In this document: positions 17,915 through 27,030 of the stretch, piece after piece
How positions within the stretch are numbered: position 1 is the stretch's first letter
Layout: every line of letters starts with the position of its first letter
Assembly: GCA_019359175.1 (NCBI GenBank)
Contig: JAHHHU010000002.1
Coordinates: 248,001 to 312,000, forward strand
Length of the DNA stretch: 64,000 bases
Direction of reading: 5' to 3'
Source: Phormidium tanganyikae FI6-MK23
Lineage (GTDB): Bacteria > Cyanobacteriota > Cyanobacteriia > Leptolyngbyales > Leptolyngbyaceae
Program-made: the position numbers and the translations under genes
Notes under the pieces: generated by a model
What the model saw: the letters and a program-made list of their open reading frames with translations, nothing else
Database searches by the model: none
Told to the model about the DNA's origin: nothing

Positions 17915-19099
17915 AATTTAGAGAACTTACAGAACTTCAGTAGGGTTGATGTTTCGATCGAGCAGCACCGCAGCGAATTTCCCTACCTCAGCGGTAAAGC
18001 CTATTTTAACTATGGTGGGCAAGGGACAATGCCGCGATCGGCGATCGCATCTTTGCATCAAGCACACGATCGCTTTCAGGAGTTAGGCCCTTTTTCGAGT
18101 GCAGCAAATCGTTGGATTGTGGAAGAAGGAAATTTAACGAGGAGTGCGATCGCAAAAGAATTAGGGACAACGGCTGACACGATTACGCTGACTGAAGATG
18201 TTTCGGTTGGCTGCAATATTGCACTTTGGGGCATTGATTGGAAAGCGGGCGATCATATTTTGATCACCGATTGCGAACATCAAGGGATTGTGGCAGCAGT
18301 TCGCGAACTTCAGCGACGATTTGATTTAGAAGTGTCCGTCTGTCCGCTGTTGGAGACTTTGAATTCGGGTGATCCGAGTGCGATCGTCAAACAATTTCTA
18401 CAGCCGAATACTCGTTTATTCGTAGTGAGCCATATTCTTTGGAATACGGGGCAAGTTCTACCGCTAAAAGAAATGGTGGAGATTTGCCATGCGCGATCGG
18501 TGCAAGTTTTGGTGGATGCAGCACAATCGGTTGGGGTGTTGCCGCTGAATTTGACCGAGTTACAAGCCGATTACTATGCGTTTACAGGGCATAAATGGTG
18601 GTGCGGTGCGGCAGGTGTGGGTGGATTGTATGTTCGTCCTGAAGCGCGAGAAAGTCTGAGTCCGACGTTTATCGGATGGCGGAGTGTGATCACGGATGCG
18701 ACTGGAAATCCCGATCGCTTTCAGTCTGATGGTCGCAAGTATGAAATTGCAACTTCAGCGATTCCGTTGTACACCGCATTGAGATCATCGATCGAGGTTC
18801 ACGCGCCGTTTGCTCCAGATCGGTATCAAATGATTTGCGATCGAAGTGCGTATTTATGGCGGCGATTAATTCAGCGATCGGATTTGAAATGTTTAAAACA
18901 ATCTGCTCCAGAAGCGGGATTAGTTTCATTTCAATTAGCAAGTAGAAAGCATTCTCAGTTAGCTCAATTTTTGGAAGAGAAAGATATTTTTTTGCGAGTG
19001 ATCTTGAATCCAAATTGTGTTCGCGCTTGCGTTCACTATTTCACAACTGAGAATGAAATTGATTTGCTGATTAATGCGATCGAACAATTCAACGCTTAA
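17897..19099 (+). CDS. Class V aminotransferase-fold L-cysteine/cystine lyase (C-DES type)
   Basis: A PLP enzyme of 400 residues in the NifS/cysteine desulfurase superfamily. N-terminal FPYLSGKAYFNYGGQGTMPR, cofactor-binding DCEHQG and LVDAAQSVGVLPL, and Schiff-base Lys233 in FTGHKWWCGAAGVGGLYVRP. The WWCG(P/A)AGVGG sequence after the Lys marks the cyanobacterial C-DES group, which cleaves cystine to cysteine persulfide, pyruvate and ammonia for Fe-S assembly, rather than IscS/SufS. No iscU or suf genes are near. The start is ATG 17897, with an alternative ATG two codons downstream. Confidence 0.85.
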   Translation: MSMSVQNLENLQNFSRVDVSIEQHRSEFPYLSGKAYFNYGGQGTMPRSAIASLHQAHDRFQELGPFSSAANRWIVEEGNLTRSAIAKELGTTADTITLTEDVSVGCNIALWGIDWKAGDHILITDCEHQGIVAAVRELQRRFDLEVSVCPLLETLNSGDPSAIVKQFLQPNTRLFVVSHILWNTGQVLPLKEMVEICHARSVQVLVDAAQSVGVLPLNLTELQADYYAFTGHKWWCGAAGVGGLYVRPEARESLSPTFIGWRSVITDATGNPDRFQSDGRKYEIATSAIPLYTALRSSIEVHAPFAPDRYQMICDRSAYLWRRLIQRSDLKCLKQSAPEAGLVSFQLASRKHSQLAQFLEEKDIFLRVILNPNCVRACVHYFTTENEIDLLINAIEQFNA

Positions 19100-19204
19100 C
19101 GAGATGTCACCTTTGTTCTGAGTCTCAATACGAGGATTCTATAAGACGCGCCGTTTTTACCCGAATAGCTTAAGCTTGTTTTTTGATCGTCTCTCTTATC
19201 CGTC

Positions 19205-20287
19205 ATGCCCCAACCGATTCTCTACCTTGCGATTACCAATCATGGATTCGGTCATGCCACCCGCGCAGCATCGATCGCGGCTGAGATCCAACGGCTCGAT
19301 CCTGAGATTTTGTTAATCCTTGTGACCACGGCTCCTCGATCGCTGCTTGAAGCATACATTCCTGGAGATTTTATCCATCGTCCTCGCGCTTTAGATGTTG
19401 GCATTATTCAAAGTGATAGTCTGACAATGGATAAGCCTGCGACCTTGGAGAAGCTGCGTCAAATTAAACAACAACAGCGATCGATGATTGCCAGCGAAGT
19501 GAATTTCATCCGCCAAAATCGCGTTGGATTGGTGTTAGGAGATATTCCCCCATTAGCGGCTCCGATCGCATCCACAGCAGGCATTCCGGGCTGGATGATG
19601 AGTAACTTCGGTTGGGACTTTATCTATCGAGATTGGGGCGGCGATTTTATTGAGATTGCGGATTGGATTGGGGAATGTTTTGCACAATGCGATCTCTTGT
19701 TCAGAATGCCATTTCACGAACAAATGAGCGCGTTCCCGACTGTTACAGATGTCGGCTTAACAGGGGTTGATCCCCGATTCGATGCAGCAGAAATTTTGCA
19801 GAAGTTTGAGTTAACTGAAACTTCAAAAGAAAAGATTATTTTGGCAACGTTTGGCGGATTGGGACTCGATCGCATTCCCTACGAAAACGTAACGCGCTAT
19901 CCCGATTACAAGTTTCTTTGCTTCGATCTGAATGCGCCAGGGCTTCCGAATTTGATTAAAGTTGACGATCGCTTTTATCGCCCGATCGATTTAATGCCTG
20001 TCTGTGGTCGTTTATTAACAAAACCGGGTTACAGTACTTTTTCCGAAGCTTGCCGTTATGACATTCCGATCTCAACTGTCACCCGTGAAGGCTTTGCCGA
20101 ATCTCCGATTTTGCTTGAAGGCATTCGGGACTGTGCAGCGCATCAAATTTGGACAACGGACGAATTTTTTAATGGGGATTGGAATGGGATTACTCAACCC
20201 ATGAATCCGCCGCGCAAGTCTGAGAAATTAGCCAGAGATGGAAATTTGACGATCGCGCAATCGGTCGTGGAATATCTTCGATCGTGA
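19205..20287 (+). CDS. GT-B fold glycosyltransferase-like protein
   Basis: A 360-residue soluble protein with the MurG-like N-terminal glycine loop ITNHGFGHATRAASIAAEIQ. The C-terminal nucleotide-sugar half has LATFGGLGLDRIP and the conserved MPVCGRLLTKPGYSTFSEAC, equivalent to the GGxGT/SEAL acceptor-donor motif, then REGFAESPILLEGI. This fits a family 28-like glycosyltransferase. Donor and acceptor are unknown. It follows the cystine lyase by about 105 bases, but no functional link is evident. Confidence 0.75.
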   Translation: MPQPILYLAITNHGFGHATRAASIAAEIQRLDPEILLILVTTAPRSLLEAYIPGDFIHRPRALDVGIIQSDSLTMDKPATLEKLRQIKQQQRSMIASEVNFIRQNRVGLVLGDIPPLAAPIASTAGIPGWMMSNFGWDFIYRDWGGDFIEIADWIGECFAQCDLLFRMPFHEQMSAFPTVTDVGLTGVDPRFDAAEILQKFELTETSKEKIILATFGGLGLDRIPYENVTRYPDYKFLCFDLNAPGLPNLIKVDDRFYRPIDLMPVCGRLLTKPGYSTFSEACRYDIPISTVTREGFAESPILLEGIRDCAAHQIWTTDEFFNGDWNGITQPMNPPRKSEKLARDGNLTIAQSVVEYLRS

Positions 20288-20336
20288 AGCCTCGACCGTA
20301 AGCACATTGCCTGATTCAACTAGTTCTAAGTCGTCT

Positions 20337-20879
20337 ATGAAAATGACAGACGAGCAATTTTATGAATTTTGTCAAGTCAATCGGGATCTACGAATTGAGC
20401 GGACAGCAACGGGAGAAGGGATTGTTATGCCGCCTGTTTTTTCGGATACAGGCAATCGAAATTCTAAGATTACGACTCAGCTCGGAAACTGGGCAGAACA
20501 AGACGGAACCGGAGAAGGATTTGACTCAAGTGCAGGATTTACGCTGCCGAATGGAGCAATGCGATCGCCCGATGCTTCTTGGATCAGATTAGAGCGTTGG
20601 AATGCTTTAACCGCTGAACAAAAAGCTTCATTTGCACCGATTTGCCCTGATTTTGTCATTGAATTGCGTTCATCGAGTGATACGTTAAGCGGTCTGCAAG
20701 CCAAGATGCAGGAGTACATCGAGAATGGGGCAATTTTGGGATTTTTGATCGATCGTAAAAACACTACGGTTCACGTTTACCGTCCGGGTCGATCGCCTGA
20801 GATTCTAGAACAACCTGAAACAGTCAGTGCTGATCCAGAGTTGCCAGGATTTGTGCTGCGGATGGCAAAGATTTGGTAA
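20337..20879 (+). CDS. Uma2 family putative endonuclease (DUF820)
   Basis: About 180 residues with the Uma2 PD-(D/E)xK-like core. Elements visible: N-terminal MTDEQFYEFCQVNRDLRIER, SDTGNRNSKITTQLGNWAEQ, SPDASWIRLERWNAL and catalytic PDFVIELRSSSDTL (Asp, Glu; here the usual ExxS motif is ELRSS). It ends with GRSPEILEQPETV and LPGFVLRMAKIW. These genes are very numerous in cyanobacteria and of unknown role. I choose the ATG at 20337; an upstream TTG at 20307 is also in frame. It lies 49 bases after the glycosyltransferase. Confidence 0.85.
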   Translation: MKMTDEQFYEFCQVNRDLRIERTATGEGIVMPPVFSDTGNRNSKITTQLGNWAEQDGTGEGFDSSAGFTLPNGAMRSPDASWIRLERWNALTAEQKASFAPICPDFVIELRSSSDTLSGLQAKMQEYIENGAILGFLIDRKNTTVHVYRPGRSPEILEQPETVSADPELPGFVLRMAKIW

Positions 20880-20916
20880 AAGTGTATGCTGCTCTAGGCT
20901 TTTAATTGTGTCTTAG

Positions 20917-21162
20917 ATGCCAACAATTATCAGAAAAGATGGATTTAGAGTAATCATTTATTTCGATGATCACTTGCCTTCTCATGTCCATGTAATCAGT
21001 GCCGATAGTGAGGTTAAGATTAGCTTAGGAGACGACACCGAGCTTCCTAAAATAATTGAGTATCGTGGTAAGCGCAGTATCGCGATTAAAGCATTAGAAC
21101 TTGTAACCTCTCATCAACCTGAATTATTGGCAGCCTGGGAAGAAATCCATGGACAACCTTGA
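20917..21162 (+). CDS. DUF4160 family protein
   Basis: An 81-residue protein starting MPTIIRKDGFRVIIYFDDHL, then PSHVHVISADSEVKISLGDD, which is the DUF4160 signature (G-F-x-x-x-x-Y-x-x-D-H-x-P-x-H-V-H-V). It overlaps the following DUF2442 gene by 14 bases. DUF4160/DUF2442 pairs are common, mobile-looking gene pairs that resemble toxin-antitoxin modules in layout, but activity here is unproven. Confidence 0.88.
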   Translation: MPTIIRKDGFRVIIYFDDHLPSHVHVISADSEVKISLGDDTELPKIIEYRGKRSIAIKALELVTSHQPELLAAWEEIHGQP

Positions 21163-21505
21163 ACTCAATGCAGCCTTAGAAGCACAACTCGACCGCGCAC
21201 GCGATCGAGCAATTCTGGCGGATGCCACTGAACCTCGTGCGGTTTCTGCTCACTACGATCGGGCTTCTGGTCAGATTGTAATTCATCTAAAAGATGGCTC
21301 AACTTTCATGTTTCCTCACGAGCTTGGACAAGGACTATCCAACGCATCCGAAGAGGATTTAGCAAACATTGAAATTACTCCATCCGGTATTGGATTGCAT
21401 TGGGAAGCCCTTGACGTAGATTTGACAGTTCCCTCTCTCTTACAAGGAATCTATGGAACAAAAGCGTGGATGAAGCAACTTAGACATAAACAGACAGCAG
21501 CTTGA
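21149..21505 (+). CDS. DUF2442 family protein
   Basis: A 118-residue protein. After a 30-residue helical N-terminal extension, the DUF2442 core runs from AVSAHYDRASGQIVIHLKDG through STFMFPHELGQGLSNASEED, then IEITPSGIGLHWEALDVDLT and VPSLLQGIYGTKAWM. DUF2442 proteins act as small strand-rich, possibly DNA-binding partners of DUF4160. The start overlaps the upstream gene by 14 bases, implying coupled translation. Confidence 0.88.
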   Translation: MDNLELNAALEAQLDRARDRAILADATEPRAVSAHYDRASGQIVIHLKDGSTFMFPHELGQGLSNASEEDLANIEITPSGIGLHWEALDVDLTVPSLLQGIYGTKAWMKQLRHKQTAA

Positions 21506-21549
21506 AGCATGAGAAGGCTTTTCTACCCTCCCATGCTGGTTCATTTCTA

Positions 21550-23367
21550 TCAAGCTAACAGTTCGCCAGTTTCCTGAAGCGAGTGCAAGCGTTGATACAG
21601 TCCGCCGTGTTGTAACAGTTCCTCGTGATTGCCAACCTCAACAATGTTGCCTTGGTCTAACACTACGATTTTGTCTGCTTCACGAACGGTACTCAGTCGG
21701 TGAGCAATGATGATCAAGGTGCGCGTTCCGAGAATCGATCGCATCGCTAACTGAATCGATCTCTCTGATTCGTAGTCCAAGCTCGATGTCGCTTCATCAA
21801 AGATCAGAACATCAGGATCAACAATCAATGCTCGTGCAATTCCGATTCGCTGTCGTTGTCCACCCGATAATCGAACTCCCCGTTCACCTACGATCGTCAA
21901 ATATCCCGCTGGCATTTGTTGGATAAAGTCTTCTGCCTGAGCAATTCGACAGGCTTCGCGGACTTGCTCGATCGAGGCATTGGGATTGCCGTAGACCAGG
22001 TTATCCATCAATGTGCCGTTAAAGATGTCTACCTCTTGGTGAACAATGGCAAGCCGTTTTCGATAGCCACTGACATCAAGCCGTCGGATGTCTTGACCAT
22101 CGATTAAGATCTTGCCTTGGTTCGGCTCAAAGTAGCGGAACAAAAGCTTCACTAAAGTCGATTTTCCTGAACCCGATCGACCGACTAACGCTACCGTTTG
22201 ATACGGTTCGATGAGTAAATTGATGTCTTTGAGAACAGGTCGATCGACACTATATCCAAACTGCAAATCTGAGAGTTCAACTTTCCCAGTAAATTGATAC
22301 TGTGGGACAGCTTCAGGATGAGTTGCAAGGCTGCTTGCATCCACGCCGACCGGAAGCTTCATAAATTCGTGAAAGCGAATCATAGGGCCATACCGACGGG
22401 CAAAGAATTCAGCAACCTGAGTGATTGGTTCTACTTCAGCAAACGCCATGCTCGACACGGTGAAAGCCGTGATGAAGTGACCGAGTGAGATGCTCCCTTG
22501 TGCCGTAGCAAACACTGTCAGCGCAAAAACGATAAACACACAGGACTGTACGATCGTGCGCTCATAGGTTCCAAGAATGATGTAGCCTTTGTGAATGCGA
22601 TAGTCTAGAACTTTGAATTCTCGATCGAATCTTTGCTGTTGTCGCTTCAGTTCCGAAGTTTCGGTCGCGAAAGCTTTCACGGTTTTAATGTTCGTGACAA
22701 TCTCAGAAGTTCGGCTTTCGGTGTTCTCCGCATACTTATCGAGGCGTTCTTCTTGCTCGGATAATTTCTTTAGCCCTCTGAGATCAAACGCAAGAATGCC
22801 AATCAGCGAAACCATTACCAAGATTGCAATTCGCCACTCGATAAACCAAATCATCAAAAAGATTCCAATCAGCCGGAAAAATTTTGGGAATAGTTGCGAA
22901 GTTAGTGTTGGATATGTCCACGTATGATTCGATAATCCTTTGGCAACACGAGCAGCAACACGACCTGCATTATTTTCGTCATAGAATTCTAACGGTAGCG
23001 TTAATACTTTCTTCAACGCTGCTTCAGCATTCTCGCGACGCGCCCGGAATGCGACATCCCAAGCAAACCAAGGTCCGATCCACGGTTGAATCGGCGCACG
23101 ACCGACAGAAATAATCCCAACCAAAATCAGTAATACCGATAGTGTAAAGGATTGATTCGTTTCAACCTGACCGATTTGAGCAACCGAGTTCACCATGTTT
23201 TGCAATACGCGATCGAGCGGTTGCCCCGATAGCACGTTCAAAATTTGCCCGATCGCATACGGTACAGACAAGTCAATCATCTCGAACAAACTCATCATCG
23301 CAATGCTGAAGACTGAAATTTTCCAGTAGTTGCGAAAGTAGTTGAGAATGTCTAAAAATTTAGCCAT
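21550..23367 (-). CDS. ABC exporter, fused membrane and ATPase domains
   Basis: A type IV half-transporter of 605 residues. Six membrane helices fill residues about 15-315, and the ATPase domain about 350-600. Motifs: Walker A VGRSGSGKST, Q-loop VHQEVDIFNGT, signature LSGGQRQRIGIARAL, Walker B VLIFDEATSSLD, and the H-loop in IIAHRLSTVREADKIVVLD. It should work as a homodimer exporting a lipid or hydrophobic compound; the substrate cannot be inferred from neighbours. The gene ends 45 bases from the convergent DUF2442 stop. Confidence 0.94.
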   Translation of the reverse strand: MAKFLDILNYFRNYWKISVFSIAMMSLFEMIDLSVPYAIGQILNVLSGQPLDRVLQNMVNSVAQIGQVETNQSFTLSVLLILVGIISVGRAPIQPWIGPWFAWDVAFRARRENAEAALKKVLTLPLEFYDENNAGRVAARVAKGLSNHTWTYPTLTSQLFPKFFRLIGIFLMIWFIEWRIAILVMVSLIGILAFDLRGLKKLSEQEERLDKYAENTESRTSEIVTNIKTVKAFATETSELKRQQQRFDREFKVLDYRIHKGYIILGTYERTIVQSCVFIVFALTVFATAQGSISLGHFITAFTVSSMAFAEVEPITQVAEFFARRYGPMIRFHEFMKLPVGVDASSLATHPEAVPQYQFTGKVELSDLQFGYSVDRPVLKDINLLIEPYQTVALVGRSGSGKSTLVKLLFRYFEPNQGKILIDGQDIRRLDVSGYRKRLAIVHQEVDIFNGTLMDNLVYGNPNASIEQVREACRIAQAEDFIQQMPAGYLTIVGERGVRLSGGQRQRIGIARALIVDPDVLIFDEATSSLDYESERSIQLAMRSILGTRTLIIIAHRLSTVREADKIVVLDQGNIVEVGNHEELLQHGGLYQRLHSLQETGELLA

Positions 23368-23503
23368 ACATCCTCCCAGTGCGGCTAAGGTCGATCGCCC
23401 CTACAAAACTTCAAAGCTAATAAAATTCCAAGCGACTCCATGAATTGAGGTAGGACGATTTTCAATTCACCGGATATTTATAATACTACAGATATTACAG
23501 ATA

Positions 23504-24913
23504 TTACAGAAGTTCCTGCCGCAATCGATAGATAATCGTTTTTGCATCGACTTGATTCAAAATCTCGCGAATCACCGTATTGGCTCCCTGTGCGCCCCAA
23601 GTGCAGCCATTTTCGAGATAAACTTGCGCCGCCCGTCCGACCGAATACGATCCATATCCAGCAATTCCCGCTTGAACGATCGCTGTTCCTGCTAATGCCG
23701 AAAATCCCGCGCTGCCATCCAGCCCCGTCGCCAAAGCCGCCGCACTTTTGCCCATTCCTAACAAAATCCCACTGCCAATCTCACCGAGCAGCAAGCTTCC
23801 TGAACTAAGCAGAATAGTATTCAAAAGCTTTCCTGCCTCGTAGCGGGTCATCGGCAACCCATACAGATTCGCCAACGCTTGAATCATCGCTAAATCTGAA
23901 ACTGCACCCCCGATTAGATCGAGAAATGCGATCGGGTTAACTGCGATCGCGATCGCTTTGTAGCGCGTGAACTTCCAAATCAGCGCTTCTGCTTCCGTGT
24001 CTCGCAGTTCCATGACTTTCGTCGCCATTTCCAATTCTGCGGTTCTAGCTTGCGTTAAAGCATTTAGAGCTAACAGCGATCGACCTTCTCGATTCAGAAT
24101 CGTCAGAATTTTTGCCTTCAACTCTTCAATCTGTGGGGGCGGAGTTTCCCACTCATAACTTACGCGCCCATCTGGGTATTCCACGCGCATTTGAAGCGGA
24201 GCAGGTTCCGCTGCCACCATTACAATTTCATCCGCCGTTAAAAGCTGCTCTAATTGTTTGCTACTCCCGGTTCTACCGCCCAAACTTTGTAGATTGCGAT
24301 AAATATCTTGTCGCGATTGATCCGGATAGAGATCCACTTTGTTAAACGCTAAAATCAATGGCTTTTGTGCTTGTCTGAGATCACAAAGCGCTTTGTATTC
24401 CGTTCGCGTAATATCGCCAGAAATTACAAACAAAATCAAATCCGCTTGACGTGCGACTTCTTGCGCCATGTTTGCGCGTGCTTGTCCATCAATTTCATCG
24501 AGTCCAGGCGTATCAATTAGCTCGATCCGAATCTTGCTCGAAGACTCCGGTACAATCGATCGAGCTTCAGACACTAATCCCCCACTCGGCGACCACGTAA
24601 CCAGCATCGGAGCTTGCGTCACACCATTCAACGGACCGGTTTCAAACACCTTTTCGCCAATCAGCGCATTCAGAATTGCCGATTTCCCCCGACTCACTAA
24701 CCCAAACACAGCAATTCTCAAAACATATTGATCAAGCTTTTTTAAGTTGCTTGAAATCGCTTCGAGTTCTGCTTTAAGCGCCGATTCTAAGGTGGGATTT
24801 TTGCTCGATCGAAGAAACTGAGAGTAATTCGTAAATGCTTGCCGCAAACTTGCCCGCGCTCGACTGAGGTGGGTTTCCTGGAAATTGGGGCGATTAGAAG
24901 AGACTTGACTCAA
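23504..24913 (-). CDS. Dynamin/Era-like GTPase with C-terminal membrane domain (DUF697-like)
   Basis: A 469-residue P-loop GTPase. N-terminal helices (1-62) precede G1 GLVSRGKS (71-78), switch region NGVTQAP, G3 DTPG (134-137) and G4 NKVD (191-194). The C-terminal half (about 310-450) is Ala/Gly-rich and hydrophobic (IGGAVSDLAMIQALANLYGL, LLGEIGSGILLGMGKSAAAL), resembling the DUF697 region that binds or spans membranes. A role in membrane remodelling or tethering is likely (inference). It is one of a family abundant in cyanobacteria. It is followed on the other side by the ADP-ribosylglycohydrolase-like gene, 60 bases upstream. Confidence 0.85.
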   Translation of the reverse strand: MSQVSSNRPNFQETHLSRARASLRQAFTNYSQFLRSSKNPTLESALKAELEAISSNLKKLDQYVLRIAVFGLVSRGKSAILNALIGEKVFETGPLNGVTQAPMLVTWSPSGGLVSEARSIVPESSSKIRIELIDTPGLDEIDGQARANMAQEVARQADLILFVISGDITRTEYKALCDLRQAQKPLILAFNKVDLYPDQSRQDIYRNLQSLGGRTGSSKQLEQLLTADEIVMVAAEPAPLQMRVEYPDGRVSYEWETPPPQIEELKAKILTILNREGRSLLALNALTQARTAELEMATKVMELRDTEAEALIWKFTRYKAIAIAVNPIAFLDLIGGAVSDLAMIQALANLYGLPMTRYEAGKLLNTILLSSGSLLLGEIGSGILLGMGKSAAALATGLDGSAGFSALAGTAIVQAGIAGYGSYSVGRAAQVYLENGCTWGAQGANTVIREILNQVDAKTIIYRLRQELL

Positions 24914-24973
24914 GGCAATTTAAACCAACAGTATCGTATTTCTATTCTCGATCAAATTTGGGAAAGTCGGTGG

Positions 24974-25810
24974 TCAATCTCGACGCATTACTTGAGGAGC
25001 CGCGATCGCAAAGTTTCTCGCCTCGATCGCATACATTCCCGACCAGCTCGCCAACAATTGCTGAGACAACTGCTGAATTTCTGCTTGCTGTGCAACTTCC
25101 ATCCGCCATTCTGCTGGAAGACCGATCGTACTGTTATAAGCCCCAGATAGCGCCCCCGTTAACGCCGCAACACCGGGAACCTGATATCGAGTCTGTATCG
25201 CCCTTAGAATCGACAAGCGAAAGTCTCCTGGAGTGCTGAGAAAACAGTAGAGCGAAAGCGCGATCTCGGCATCTCCAAGCGTGGCATCACTCAGCGTCAG
25301 AATTAACTGTGTCGCGTCTTCGAGTCCAAGTCCTTGCTGTACCATTGTTTCGACTTGTTGAAGCCGTTGAAGCTTGGGAATTCCTTCCGGTGGAGCTAAC
25401 AGAGCCTCAAACATTGAAGTGACGAAGCGACGGGGATTCAAGGATTCGAGTAGAGCCTGAGATAGCGTGTAACCGATCGCCAATAAATCTAGCTCCGACA
25501 CGGCAGGATTCTGCCACAATTTGAGAACGGTTTGAACATTCTGCCGCAGTTTCGGGAAGTCCTCGTGGAAAAACAGAAAGACGGGTAAAAGCGCGATCGC
25601 AGATTCGGCAGTGGTGAGCGGTTCTCGAAAAATCGGATCGCTCGGCTGCTCAATCCGACTTGGATCAATCAACGATTCGGCATAGAACCGCATCAATCCG
25701 AGCGAATCGCGACGAGTCGGAACCCGACCCGATGCCTGAATTCCGATCGTTTCTCCCACGACCGCCCCGATCATTGCTGCTTGAAATCGATAGAGAAGTG
25801 CAGACTGCAT
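24974..25810 (-). CDS. ADP-ribosylglycohydrolase-fold protein, catalytic metal site apparently lost
   Basis: A 278-residue all-helical protein. The N-terminus FQAAMIGAVVGETIGIQASG matches the family G-A-x-x-G-D-x-x-G start, and the C-terminal ALTGALSGAYNSTIGLPAEW matches the family's AGALAGAYYGxxxIPxxW helix. Between them the acidic clusters that bind two Mg2+ (the N-terminal TDD and C-terminal DTDT motifs) are not seen. This suggests a non-catalytic or binding-only homologue, a type present in other cyanobacteria. The start is ATG 25810. It is transcribed towards the GTPase gene. Confidence 0.65.
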   Translation of the reverse strand: MQSALLYRFQAAMIGAVVGETIGIQASGRVPTRRDSLGLMRFYAESLIDPSRIEQPSDPIFREPLTTAESAIALLPVFLFFHEDFPKLRQNVQTVLKLWQNPAVSELDLLAIGYTLSQALLESLNPRRFVTSMFEALLAPPEGIPKLQRLQQVETMVQQGLGLEDATQLILTLSDATLGDAEIALSLYCFLSTPGDFRLSILRAIQTRYQVPGVAALTGALSGAYNSTIGLPAEWRMEVAQQAEIQQLSQQLLASWSGMYAIEARNFAIAAPQVMRRD

Positions 25811-25882
25811 GATTTTTTCTCAGAACCTAGTATAGAATTTTCGCTGATTTGATTCGTTTTTAGCAGATTCAATTAGATTTGA

Positions 25883-26512
25883 ATGCAACCTTATCCCCCT
25901 AAATCGCGTCCCATGATTCGTCTTCAACCTCGTTTCTTTATGCAGTTTCTCCGATCGCTGGTCATTTCAACGGTTCTGGTGATGAGTACGATCGCGCCCG
26001 GATTCGCGCAAGCCCCGACTCGGTCGATTCTCAGAGTCGGCAGTCAAGGCGCAGATGTGACCGAGTTACAAAGCACATTGAAGCTTCTAGGATACTTCGC
26101 GGGATCAGTAAATGGGGTGTTTGAAGAAAATACAGATCGAGCCGTGAAACGCTTTCAGCAAGCGGCGGGAATCGAGGCGGATGGAGTCGTTGGAACTGCG
26201 ACTTGGAATCGATTGTTTCCAACTTCTGAGCCTGTTGCTGCAAATTCTGCACCTAGACCGACAACCGAATCGCGCCCATCTCAATTCCAGCCCGCTGCGA
26301 CCGGAGAGTTTCCGATTTTGCGGCAGGGAGCGAGAGGCGAAGCGGTGCGAGGATTGCAAAGTCGATTGAAAGCGATCGGGGTTTATGACGGGGAAGTGGA
26401 TGGGGTGTTTGGGCCCGGAACTGAAGCGGCAGTCAAGACCGCGCAAGGGAAGTTCGGATTAGAGGCAGATGGGATTGTTGGGGAGGCAACTTGGGCGGCA
26501 ATTTTGCGCTAA
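25883..26512 (+). CDS. Exported protein with two peptidoglycan-binding domains
   Basis: A 209-residue secreted protein. An N-terminal signal peptide (core FLRSLVISTVLVMSTIAPGFAQA) is followed by two PG_binding_1 three-helix domains: about 49-112 (ILRVGSQGADVTELQSTLKL to DGVVGTATWNRLF) and about 143-208 (ILRQGARGEAVRGLQSRLKA to DGIVGEATWAAIL). A Pro/Ser linker joins them. No catalytic domain is present, so it probably anchors to the cell wall. Several in-frame ATGs (25883, 25913, 25940) exist; the shortest gives a standard signal peptide. Confidence 0.85.
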   Translation: MQPYPPKSRPMIRLQPRFFMQFLRSLVISTVLVMSTIAPGFAQAPTRSILRVGSQGADVTELQSTLKLLGYFAGSVNGVFEENTDRAVKRFQQAAGIEADGVVGTATWNRLFPTSEPVAANSAPRPTTESRPSQFQPAATGEFPILRQGARGEAVRGLQSRLKAIGVYDGEVDGVFGPGTEAAVKTAQGKFGLEADGIVGEATWAAILR

Positions 26513-26893
26513 ATTTGTCGATCGTTGCAGTCAATGAAGTGCTGTGAACTTTGGTAAAACAGATGAGTTGGACTGAGGAAGGAATGCTAATTTAAATTCA
26601 AGACACAAGAGAAGTTGAAACCCTTCTTCCAAGCCAGATTAAAGCCTGTGTCTCCCGCTTTAGTCACCTCGCAAAGTCTAAGAAACTGAACTACGATCGA
26701 ACTTCAACTTGCTTTACATTTGTCTCACTCACTTCAGATTATCAGTTCATCTGAGACGGATTAGAGTTTAGTGAAAACTACAGCCTGATTTGGCTGAATA
26801 CGTAGTAGTGATTGATTAGAAAGCTTGCGATTTTGTCCACCTTATTTGTTGCTTCTTGTTTCAGCTACACACAACTAAGTGACCAAAAAATTC

Positions 26894-26918
26894 AGGGCTT
26901 GGCAATTTGCCAAGCCCT
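26894..26918 (-). terminator. Intrinsic terminator, best oriented for asnB
   Basis: An 11-bp perfect stem (AGGGCTTGGCA with TGCCAAGCCCT) has a 3-base loop. On the minus strand it is followed by GAATTTTTTGG, a T-run suited to ending the asnB transcript. On the plus strand only TTGA follows. Confidence 0.65.
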
Positions 26919-26944
26919 TTGATGTATTTATGCGTTTAGCTCGA

Positions 26945-27018
26945 CGAGGTTTTTCGCTTCGTTGTGGATAGCTGCCCCCTAAATCCCCCAGAATGGGGGA
27001 CTTTGATATTGAGAAATC
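26945..27018. repeat. Palindromic dispersed repeat, copy 3
   Basis: Contains TTTTTCGCTTCGTTGTGGAT, then GCCCCCTAAATCCCCCAGAA and TGGGGGACTTTGATATTGAG. It shares both flank and core with the copies at 8945 and 47965. It lies just after the asnB stop. Confidence 0.8.
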
Positions 27019-27030
27019 TCTTTTGTCGAA

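Larger units (their letters stand above)
26513..27030. other. 518-base gene-free stretch between convergent genes
   Basis: Only very short open frames (10 codons or fewer) occur. The stretch is AT-rich and holds a strong hairpin at 26894-26918 and a palindromic repeat at 26945-27018. Bases 26513-26890 show no recognisable RNA family or protein remnant. A small RNA ending at the 26894 hairpin is conceivable but nothing supports it directly. Confidence 0.6.
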
